NCBI GenBank assembly: GCA_965232895.1
Contig: OZ247430.1
Coordinates: 186,001-250,000, forward strand
Direction: 5' to 3'
Length of the DNA stretch: 64,000 nt
Source of the DNA: Bin87 sp965232895
GTDB taxonomy: Bacteria; Chloroflexota; Dehalococcoidia; Lucifugimonadales; UBA3495
Both the position numbers and the translations under genes were made by a program. A model generated the notes under the pieces. That model did not search any database. It was given only the letters and a program-made list of their open reading frames with translations, and was not told where the DNA came from. This document shows, piece by piece, positions 1-7,337 of this stretch (its first letter is position 1; each line of letters starts with the position of its first letter).

Positions 1-77
1 CAGGCCGTCAGCATCTCGACGGCGTGGGACCGCGCGCATGAACCGAATATGGCGCGAGGAATAATCAGGGAACAGCT

Positions 78-842
78 ATGCAGATTGGACTTGACTACAT
101 GCAGATGCGCACCCGAGCGCAATATTACGGGTTGCGCTGGGCAGGCATCTCTCTCCTGGCCGTCGGTGGGATATTGGCGGCTTCCGGCATCGCGTACTAC
201 GGGTACCTCTACTTCTTGAGGGCGAGCCTCGACGATTACGAAGCGCTCCGCCAGGACGCAACATTGATCGAAGCCGCAGCGCCTGCCGGCACCGCCGGGG
301 GGACCGGTGTGTCCATCGTCTCACTCCCTGCCGGCGCGTACGCCGAGCGGATGAAAGAACTGGGTTACTCCGAGATGCCCAGCGCCGCCGCCTGGCCCGT
401 GGGAACTCAACCCCCGGCGTCCCGCGTCATCGTTCCGTCGTTGGGAATCGACGCCAGGCTGGACCGGGTCAGCATCTCGGGCAGTTCCATAGCCAATTAC
501 GCCGCAGCGGACAACCCCGCCGCCGGTTACGCCTCGGTCACCGCCAATCCTGGCGAACGTGGGGCAATATGGCTCTTTGGGCCGGCCGGCTCGGAGGTGC
601 GCAGCTTCGGCAACCTGACCCGCGCGCCCCATCTGCTCACTGAGGGCGATGAGCTGTTGATGTTTGTAAACACCTCGGAGCGCGACTACCTGTACGCGGC
701 TACGCACAGCGAAGTGGTCAAGGCGGGAGACCTGCGCCTCAGCAGCAGCGACCGAGCGACCCTCCACCTCGCCGTGCCCGTACCCAACGGCTGGTACGAC
801 CATTTCCTGATCCTGAGCGGTGAATTGGTGGGCGTTCGCTAG
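78..842 (+). CDS. Sortase-fold membrane protein lacking the catalytic triad
   Basis: The 254-aa protein has one N-terminal membrane segment (about residues 20-46), a linker, and an extracytoplasmic domain from about residue 115. That domain follows the class D/E sortase pattern: a VIVPSLGIDA-like first strand, NPGERGAIWLFG, a GDEL turn, and the last strands LHLAVPV and HFLILSGEL. In real sortases the third block carries a GH and the penultimate strand a TC, followed by an Arg. Here those places read FGP (167-169) and AVP (232-234), and no Arg lies in the last strand. I therefore call a sortase-like pseudoenzyme, perhaps a scaffold or ligand-binding protein at the membrane. The fold call is by pattern only. 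A GGGA-type ribosome site precedes the ATG. The 77 bases before it may hold the tail of an upstream gene, but no frame can be chosen. Confidence 0.6.
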   Translation: MQIGLDYMQMRTRAQYYGLRWAGISLLAVGGILAASGIAYYGYLYFLRASLDDYEALRQDATLIEAAAPAGTAGGTGVSIVSLPAGAYAERMKELGYSEMPSAAAWPVGTQPPASRVIVPSLGIDARLDRVSISGSSIANYAAADNPAAGYASVTANPGERGAIWLFGPAGSEVRSFGNLTRAPHLLTEGDELLMFVNTSERDYLYAATHSEVVKAGDLRLSSSDRATLHLAVPVPNGWYDHFLILSGELVGVR

Positions 843-866
843 AGGCGCCCCGCACCTGCCGGGAGA

Positions 867-2126
867 CTATCCGGTCTTGCCTCGTTTCTCTGCGGCTGGG
901 AGCACCAGCCGCAGTTCGTATATGCGTCGCCCCCGCACCTGCGTGACCTCAATCGACGTCTGATCTGAAACTACCACGTCTCCCACGGAGGGCATCCGCC
1001 CCAGCAGCGTGTAAACGTATCCGCCGATGGTATTGACGTCGCCGGAATCGAGATCCAGGCCCAGCACGCGCGACACATCCTCCACGGGGGCCGTCGCCTT
1101 GACCAGCCAGGACCCGTCGGCTACGGGTTCCAGTTCTTCAGCTCCCGCATCGTCGAACTCGTCGTCGATCTCGCCAACGATCTCTTCGAGCACATCTTCC
1201 AGCGTGACCAGACCTTCCACACCGCCGTACTCGTCCACGACGATGGCCATCTGCAAAGACTTCGACCGCATCAGGTGCAGAAGATCGTCAACCGCCATAT
1301 TCTCGGCGACAAATTCCGGCTCGCGCATGATGGCGTTGACGTCGGATTGCCATGCGCCCTCCGCCACCGTCTGCAGTACGTCACTGATGTGAATTATCCC
1401 CACCACGTTGTCCATGGTGTCCTGGTAAACCGGCACCCGAGTGTGCCTGGTGTTGACCAGCATCCGCACCAGTTCGTCCATTGCGGTGGTCACCTCTACA
1501 GCCTGCACGTCCAGACGGGGCACCATGATGTCCTTGACGTCATGATCATCCATGTGACTGATGGACCGCACCATGTCGATGTCGTTGCGGTCCAGGTTCA
1601 TCAGCTCCGCCGGGGTCAGCGTCGGACCGTCCGCATGGCCGTTCTCCGGGTCCCCGTCGGAACCCCCATCCATTGCGATCGGAAGGCTGGGGCCGCTTGC
1701 GGAACCGGGCCGGTTGGCATCGCCGGTCCAACGCCTCGGATCCGCCAGCCGGCGAACGACCCGGGGCGACTGACGGGCCCACAGACGCGCGCCGAGGTAA
1801 ACGCACGCCAGACCCGTGGAGGTTGCCATCACCGCCGCTGCCAGTGCGATGAAGGCCGGGGATCCGTTGGCCAGCTGGTACGCAATTGCCAGAGCGGAGC
1901 CGCCGGCTGCGGATGCGGCGGCGGCTAACAGGATCCCTATCGCCGGGGATGACGGACGGGCCAGAAAGACCGCGCTGGCCTGGCTTTGTCGTCTGGACGC
2001 AGCCGCGACGCTGGCCCAAGCAAAAAGCAGCAGCGAGGCTGCCAGGAACAATAACGGAGGTAAGCTACTATCAGTATCCAAGCCAGTGGCTCTCAACCGG
2101 CGCTCCCGGCGCCGAGAGCGGGTCAT
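867..2126 (-). CDS. CBS-domain protein of the CorC/HlyC type with short membrane N-terminus
   Basis: This 419-aa protein belongs to the hemolysin C / CorC-like group linked to Mg/Co efflux. After two or three hydrophobic N-terminal segments (roughly residues 22-115) comes a linker. A CBS pair follows, containing VKDIMVPRLDV, TRVPVYQD, VVGIIHISDV and the hallmark IVVDEYGGVEGLVTLEDVLE. A C-terminal CorC_HlyC domain ends the protein (GSWLVKATAPVEDV, NTIGGYV). The membrane part is shorter and less regular than the usual DUF21 domain, so it may not itself transport. It starts 14 bases after glmU with a good GGGAG site, so the two are probably co-transcribed. Confidence 0.85.
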   Translation of the reverse strand: MTRSRRRERRLRATGLDTDSSLPPLLFLAASLLLFAWASVAAASRRQSQASAVFLARPSSPAIGILLAAAASAAGGSALAIAYQLANGSPAFIALAAAVMATSTGLACVYLGARLWARQSPRVVRRLADPRRWTGDANRPGSASGPSLPIAMDGGSDGDPENGHADGPTLTPAELMNLDRNDIDMVRSISHMDDHDVKDIMVPRLDVQAVEVTTAMDELVRMLVNTRHTRVPVYQDTMDNVVGIIHISDVLQTVAEGAWQSDVNAIMREPEFVAENMAVDDLLHLMRSKSLQMAIVVDEYGGVEGLVTLEDVLEEIVGEIDDEFDDAGAEELEPVADGSWLVKATAPVEDVSRVLGLDLDSGDVNTIGGYVYTLLGRMPSVGDVVVSDQTSIEVTQVRGRRIYELRLVLPAAEKRGKTG

Positions 2127-2140
2127 TCGCTCCCGCTTTG

Positions 2141-3523
2141 TTATTTCGGGAGGAGTCTAGCAGGAACGCCGACGGCCCGTCTACCCTCCGGGACATCGCG
2201 GGTAACCACCGCTCCCGCGCCGGTGGCCGCGCCCTCTCCGACGGTCACCGGCGCGATCAGCATCGTGTCGCTTCCAATGAACGCGCTTGGCCCAATGACG
2301 GTCTGGTGCTTGTCGACTCCGTCGTAGTTGCAGGTGATGGTACCCGCTCCGATATTCACGCCAGCGCCGATATCGGCATCGCCCAGGTAGCAGAAGTGTC
2401 CCGCCGCCGTGCCCGAGCCCACGCGGCTGTTTTTGACCTCGACGTAATTCCCAAGATGCGCGCCGGCCTCGATCCACGCCGCCGGACGCAGGTGGCTATA
2501 TGGCCCGATTTCCACGTCGTCCTCGACCCGGGCCTCTTCGATCGTGGATGCCATGATGCGGCAACGATCCCCAATCGCGGAATCCCGGATACCGGTGTTG
2601 GGGCCGATCTCGCACTCCTCGCCGATCTTCGTGCCGCCGGTGAGCATCGTGTTGGGTTGCAGCACGGTATCCTGTCCTATCACGACATCAACGTCGATGT
2701 ACGTTGTGGCCGGATCCACCAGCGTGACGCCGGCTGACATCCAGAAGCGGTTGATACGATCCCGGATCACCGCCCCGGCCGCGGCCAGCTGCTCCCGGTC
2801 GTTCACCCCCATCGCCTCGTCCGGCAGCGCGATTGGCGCGGCCTCAACCGCGTCACCGGCGTCCACGGCCATACTCGCCAACGCGGTCAGGTAGCGCTCT
2901 CCGGACGCGGATGTCGGCGCCATCTTCACCGACTTCTCCAACCACGAACCGTCAAAGCAGTAGACGCCGGTGTTGACCTCGGCCAGGCCGTTATCGGGTT
3001 CATCCCGGTCCGCAGCCTCCTGGATGGCCACAAGGTCGCCCAGTCCGCCCGGAGAATGACTCTCTATCCGCTTGATGTGCCCCAGGTCCGGGCCGAAAGC
3101 GCCGGGCGCCGACAGTATGGTCATCCTGCGCTTCGAGCCGGCTCGATGGCTTTCCATCAATGCGAGGATCGATTCGGGTCTTACCAGGGGAGTGTCCGCG
3201 GCCAGCGCCACCACCAGCGACGGCACGCCCGGGAGAGCGCGGATGCCGCACTCAACCGCATCCGCCGTCCCGTCCGGCTTAGTCTGAATGGCGTAGGTGA
3301 CCTGATCGCCCAGGATACCGGCAATCGCATCCCGGTTGTCCGGGGATGACACCACCACCAGTCGCCGGATGCCGCATTCATGCAGTGCGGCAATCGGGTA
3401 ACGAATGAGTTCGCGTCCCGCCAGGGTGTGCAGCGGTTTCGGAATGCGCGAGCGCATCCTGGATCCGCGACCCGCTGCGAGCACTATTCCTACGGCGTCG
3501 ATGTCGGAGTTGATCGCGTTCAT
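2141..3523 (-). CDS. glmU: Bifunctional UDP-GlcNAc pyrophosphorylase / GlcN-1-P acetyltransferase
   Basis: GlmU makes UDP-N-acetylglucosamine for peptidoglycan and cell-surface sugars in the cytoplasm. The N-terminal uridylyltransferase domain shows the nucleotide-binding signature LAAGRGSRM with the following KPLHTLAGR and the metal Asp in LAADTPL. The C-terminal half is a left-handed beta-helix of hexapeptides (for example IGPNTGIRDSAIGDRCRI, IGAGTITCNYDG). Length (460 aa) fits the family. I chose ATG 3523 over the in-frame GTG at 3553 because GAGG lies 8 bases upstream of the ATG. An extended -10 box lies about 45 bases upstream. The CBS protein follows in the same direction. Confidence 0.96.
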   Translation of the reverse strand: MNAINSDIDAVGIVLAAGRGSRMRSRIPKPLHTLAGRELIRYPIAALHECGIRRLVVVSSPDNRDAIAGILGDQVTYAIQTKPDGTADAVECGIRALPGVPSLVVALAADTPLVRPESILALMESHRAGSKRRMTILSAPGAFGPDLGHIKRIESHSPGGLGDLVAIQEAADRDEPDNGLAEVNTGVYCFDGSWLEKSVKMAPTSASGERYLTALASMAVDAGDAVEAAPIALPDEAMGVNDREQLAAAGAVIRDRINRFWMSAGVTLVDPATTYIDVDVVIGQDTVLQPNTMLTGGTKIGEECEIGPNTGIRDSAIGDRCRIMASTIEEARVEDDVEIGPYSHLRPAAWIEAGAHLGNYVEVKNSRVGSGTAAGHFCYLGDADIGAGVNIGAGTITCNYDGVDKHQTVIGPSAFIGSDTMLIAPVTVGEGAATGAGAVVTRDVPEGRRAVGVPARLLPK

Positions 3524-3567
3524 GCGGCAGCCTCGCGTCCGTCCTGTCTGCACTAACGGTGTGCCAG

Positions 3568-3576
3568 ATTATAGCA
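3568..3576 (-). promoter_or_regulatory. Extended -10 promoter element TGCTATAAT before glmU
   Basis: Read on the minus strand this is TGCTATAAT, a perfect extended -10 (TGnTATAAT). It lies 45 bases before the chosen glmU ATG, which would give a leader of about 38 bases. The same 9-mer, exact or with one change, sits before several other genes here. No good -35 is visible, as expected for extended -10 promoters. Confidence 0.55.
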
Positions 3577-3650
3577 GCGCGCCACCAATGCCCCGGACGC
3601 GGCTTCCCCGCCAGCGACGGTACGCCCCTACCTCCAATAATCTCCGGGCC

Positions 3651-4049
3651 TCATAGCGCAAAGATCCAAACCGCCGCCCCGATGATCAGCCCCAGCAGCA
3701 ATCCCCCAGCATGATTTACCCGCACCGCCGTGGACCCGTATCCCAGTCGCTGTTCCAACCCTCGCCCGAAGATGCCAACGCTGATGACGCAGATGACCCC
3801 GACGAACGCCAACGGCCCGTACACCAACGCCGGGCTTTTGGCGTCTTTGAACAGCCATGCCAGGACGATCAGCACCCCTATCGCTCCCAGGGACAGCGCC
3901 ATGCGCAGCAGGCCAATTCGAAATCCCCAGCCCATCAGGAAACACCAACCGGCGAGGCCCAGCAAATGCCACGGGGAGTCAAACAATCCGAAAATCACGC
4001 GCCGATTGTGCCTCTCCGGTGCCGGGGATGCAACTCGCCTCTCGTTCAC
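3651..4049 (-). CDS. Small CvpA-like integral membrane protein
   Basis: This 132-aa hydrophobic protein has about four predicted membrane segments: residues 25-45, 48-67, 72-95 and 112-132. The C-terminal AGGLLLGLIIGAAV run and overall layout resemble CvpA/colicin V production-type proteins, but identity is weak. The start is uncertain. GTG 4049 gives the full length, while GTG 3998, just before IFGLFDSPW, would remove a charged, non-membrane leader. It lies upstream of glmU with a 127-base gap that contains glmU's own promoter-like element, so cotranscription is not certain. Confidence 0.45.
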   Translation of the reverse strand: MNERRVASPAPERHNRRVIFGLFDSPWHLLGLAGWCFLMGWGFRIGLLRMALSLGAIGVLIVLAWLFKDAKSPALVYGPLAFVGVICVISVGIFGRGLEQRLGYGSTAVRVNHAGGLLLGLIIGAAVWIFAL

Positions 4050-4113
4050 TCAATCAACGCCGCCGGGATTGTTGTGGCACAATGAAACGCAGCCAAAGCA
4101 GGACATCGACGCA

Positions 4114-4842
4114 ATGAACAGCAAACTCATACGGTCCGACGGCCGACGACCGGACCAGGCGCGCAACGTCAGCATCACTTCGGGATGCCAACCCTTTGCC
4201 GAAGGGTCCGCCATGATCGAAATGGGCAACACCGCAGTGCTGTGCGCTGCCTCCGTGGAGGAGCAGGTGCCCCGCTGGATGCAGGGGCGCGGCACCGGGT
4301 GGGTAACGGCGGAATACGACATGCTCCCCCGCGCCACGTCTTCCCGACGATCCCGCGACCGTGATTCCGGCAGAATCGCCAGCCGGTCCCAGGAGATCCA
4401 GCGCCTGATCGGCCGTTCGCTCCGGGCCGCCACCGACTTGCAAGCCCTCGGCGAGCGGGCAATCTACCTGGATTGCGACGTGCTCCAGGCTGACGGCGGC
4501 ACGCGCACCGCCGCCATCACCGGCGCATTCGTGGCGCTCAGCCTGGCCCTGAACGGTTTGGTATCCGACCGGAAGCTGGAACGGGTCCCTTTGATTTGCT
4601 CCGTAGCCGCCATCAGCGTTGGGATTGCCGGCGACAGATTGCTTCTCGACTTGGATTACTCGGAAGACTCGGCTGCCGACGCCGACTTCAACATCGTGAT
4701 GACCGACACCGGTTCGGTGGTTGAATTCCAGGGAACCGCGGAGGGCAGCCCGTTCCCCCGTCAGAGGGTCGGAGAAGCCTTGTCCCTGGCCGCGCGTGGC
4801 ATGGAGCCGCTGTTTGCCGCGCAGCGTGCGGCGCTGCGGTGA
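4114..4842 (+). CDS. rph: Ribonuclease PH
   Basis: RNase PH is a phosphate-dependent 3'-5' exoribonuclease that trims tRNA 3' ends. The 242-aa protein shows the family's blocks in order: SDGRRPDQAR at the start, GNTAVLCAASVEEQVPRW, GTGWVTAEYDMLPRAT, RSQEIQRLIGRSLRA, LDCDVLQADGGTRTAAITGA and FNIVMTDTG. A longer open frame runs upstream to 3730, but the family's N-terminus is MNSKLIRSDGRR, so ATG 4114 is taken as the start. It is transcribed divergently from the CvpA-like gene. Confidence 0.96.
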   Translation: MNSKLIRSDGRRPDQARNVSITSGCQPFAEGSAMIEMGNTAVLCAASVEEQVPRWMQGRGTGWVTAEYDMLPRATSSRRSRDRDSGRIASRSQEIQRLIGRSLRAATDLQALGERAIYLDCDVLQADGGTRTAAITGAFVALSLALNGLVSDRKLERVPLICSVAAISVGIAGDRLLLDLDYSEDSAADADFNIVMTDTGSVVEFQGTAEGSPFPRQRVGEALSLAARGMEPLFAAQRAALR

Positions 4843-4861
4843 TGCTATTGATCGCGTGGGA

Positions 4862-7297
4862 TTACGCTGACGGTTCAGTGTCGCCGCCGATGCGCAGCGA
4901 TTCTATCAGCGGCAGCAGCGCCGGGCTGAGGTACCGCGTGACGCGATCAACGGTTTGAGGAATACCATCCGCGGATAGAGGCTCCGCGCTTTCGTCATGC
5001 CCAACGACCTTGTCGTTGCTTGCTTCTCCCCGGATGATTGCCAACGCCAGAAAGACCACCGCCGTAGCGAAAGCCTTGCGCACGATCTCAACGGGCCGGT
5101 CCTTGCTGCGGCTGTGATGGTGGATGTACTCATTGTCCGCGTTGACGTAGAAATCCCAAGCTTCCCTGGATGAATCGTTGGACGAATCCGCTGCGATGCG
5201 AACTGCGGTTTTTGAGTCGAAAGGCCCCACAGGGTGTGCTGACCATTCATTTTCGTATATTTCGTGGATGTTTGGCGGAGCGACAGAGTCAGAACCGCGT
5301 TCGCGCCGGTTTCCACCTCCGCCGCCGGTTCGCTCGACTGGATCGATGATATTGACCCTGACCTGGCTTTCAAGATTATCAATTCGACTTTCATCAGAGA
5401 CGGCAACGGTGAAATCGAAACCGTCCCCGGGCTTGATCACGCCGGGCGGCAGTGAGCCGGTATTCCAGCGAAAACGGGCGATGCCGCCGTTGGGGCCGGT
5501 ACGGTCCCAGTAATTGGTCCACTCCTCCCCTGATGAATTGGCTATTGACCACTTACCCGGGGAAACACTGCGGTCGAAATAGTTGTTTTCGGCGTCAGTG
5601 TCAAATTCCAAAGTCACGGTTCTGCCCGCGCCAACAGCCCATTCCGGGCGACGAGGTTTGAAAAACGTCGGGAACTGCCTGCCCGCAAACTGACCATCAT
5701 CAACCGGGCGCGGGCCGCGTCCGGCGCGAACCACGATAGCTCCCTCCAGGAGGTATCGAGAAATATCCGGGTTGTTGGAGAGTATCTCTTTGAGCAACTC
5801 CATTCGGCCATCGTCATCTTCGTACTTTTTGGCGATTGCGGCCTCGCGTCGTTGCCTCTCCAATAGGCGAAGGGCCTCGCTATTATTCAATAGCTCTTCC
5901 AGTTTTCGCTCAATCTCTTCGGACAGCCTGGAGTCCGAGCGGAGGCGGTCTCTGCTGTTCATGAAGAGTTCTTCAAAATCGCGGCGGTCGATACTGCTGC
6001 AGTCAACCGTCACTAACAGGTCGTTGGCAAGATAGCTCTTGCGTACACTCTGACGGCTAAAAAAACGCGTTTGAAATGACGCATGCAGCTGACCGTTGTA
6101 CAGAAATAGTACGCCATGTCGCGCGGTGCGGTGACTTTGATAAGCGTCCGGTTTGAAGGCAAAGATCCTGACCTTTACCTGGTGAGAACCAATGCCTAAA
6201 TCCGCGCTCTGCGGGAAGCCTTCTTCCAAATCCGAGGGGTTACGGTCAAGATCGGTCAATATTCCCCTGGCGCCGCGGAAATTTTCGTTGCCAACATAGC
6301 CGCGACACTCGTACAACTTGACCGGCAACGCCGGCTCCGCAAGCGCGATCTCCATACGTCTGACCAACCCGCTGCCATCACCGGGCATGATTATGCTGGA
6401 GCTGGTCCCCTGCCAGCGATATTCGTACAACTTGACCAACGACCCGAACGCGGCCGGCCTGGCGTAAGCGCCAGACCGGGCGGGAAAGATGGGATAGGAC
6501 TCTGACGGGAAAGACAGCACGCCGCCAGGTTTCGCAGCTCCCGCCCCTACGGGAGCGAGGTACTGAAACACGGAGCTGCGGGAATCACTGGAAGGGTCGA
6601 TCCGTCGGACGATGGTAAATCCCCATTCATGCGCCCGGGCCGGCGAGTGACCGTTCAACAATCCTGGATTGCGGCGCGAGATAATCAGTTGCAAGTTATG
6701 CTTTTCACTGCAATAGGGCAGTGCGCCGGTGGCGCCCATGTTGAATTTGCCCTGCACAAACCGGGTGCGGATTTTGTTATTGCGGTGCAAGGAAAGAAAG
6801 GTGTCGGGGAAATCATCAGGCGTTTGCCCTTCGCCCTGATCTGCAATGCTCAAACAAGGTCGGGCGTTGCTGCTGCCTCTACCTGCCGGTCGTGCCCCGG
6901 TAGCGCTAAGGGTGATGAAGTCGTCCTCCAAGTTGAGTTTGGCGTCAGTCCAATTGGACAGGCGTCCACTGCGGTCGGGATCGAACGGACCGCCGTCGCC
7001 GAAGTAGCTGTGCACCGCTTCGCGGATGGAACCGGGCGCATCTGACGATTCGGGGTCATCGCCACGCTCCAGGCAGGCGTTGGTCAGGCGGGCATCAATG
7101 GCGTTAACTATCTTTTCCACCAGGGCAGCGACCGCTTCACTTTGCTGGTTACCAATCGTTCCGTAGTTGTTATCCAAGTCTCCGTAAGAACGCCACGCCG
7201 TCACGTCGTCCCAATAGCCGGCGTCTTTCAAGGTTTTGACGACCGTATCTTCCGTGTCGGCGAGCAGAAGCTTGTCGCACAGTGATTTTGCGTCCAT
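4862..7297 (-). CDS. Large GHKL-type ATPase, probable defence or stress protein
   Basis: The 811-aa protein carries a GHKL (Hsp90/MutL/histidine kinase) ATP-binding fold near its N-terminus. The N-box is EKIVNAIDA (61-69, with E61 and N65), the G1 box is DQGEG (153-157), and a glycine-rich G2 lid GKFNMGATGALPY lies at 183-195. The remainder has a charged alpha-helical stretch around 480-540 and a beta-rich region after it, with no family I can name. Stand-alone GHKL ATPases of this size occur in bacterial anti-phage loci, but no partner gene sits beside it. It is A/T-richer than its neighbours, suggesting transfer. I chose ATG 7297 over an earlier start at 7363 because the earlier one would overlap the upstream gene. 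Confidence 0.6.
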   Translation of the reverse strand: MDAKSLCDKLLLADTEDTVVKTLKDAGYWDDVTAWRSYGDLDNNYGTIGNQQSEAVAALVEKIVNAIDARLTNACLERGDDPESSDAPGSIREAVHSYFGDGGPFDPDRSGRLSNWTDAKLNLEDDFITLSATGARPAGRGSSNARPCLSIADQGEGQTPDDFPDTFLSLHRNNKIRTRFVQGKFNMGATGALPYCSEKHNLQLIISRRNPGLLNGHSPARAHEWGFTIVRRIDPSSDSRSSVFQYLAPVGAGAAKPGGVLSFPSESYPIFPARSGAYARPAAFGSLVKLYEYRWQGTSSSIIMPGDGSGLVRRMEIALAEPALPVKLYECRGYVGNENFRGARGILTDLDRNPSDLEEGFPQSADLGIGSHQVKVRIFAFKPDAYQSHRTARHGVLFLYNGQLHASFQTRFFSRQSVRKSYLANDLLVTVDCSSIDRRDFEELFMNSRDRLRSDSRLSEEIERKLEELLNNSEALRLLERQRREAAIAKKYEDDDGRMELLKEILSNNPDISRYLLEGAIVVRAGRGPRPVDDGQFAGRQFPTFFKPRRPEWAVGAGRTVTLEFDTDAENNYFDRSVSPGKWSIANSSGEEWTNYWDRTGPNGGIARFRWNTGSLPPGVIKPGDGFDFTVAVSDESRIDNLESQVRVNIIDPVERTGGGGGNRRERGSDSVAPPNIHEIYENEWSAHPVGPFDSKTAVRIAADSSNDSSREAWDFYVNADNEYIHHHSRSKDRPVEIVRKAFATAVVFLALAIIRGEASNDKVVGHDESAEPLSADGIPQTVDRVTRYLSPALLPLIESLRIGGDTEPSA

Positions 7298-7337
7298 GGC
7301 AAGCGAGTCCCCATCGTGTTTTAGCAGTACGCGGATT

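Noticed and set aside
3730..4113. N-terminal extension of RNase PH
   Set aside because: The open frame continues upstream, but the residues do not match the family and overlap the divergent CvpA-like gene.
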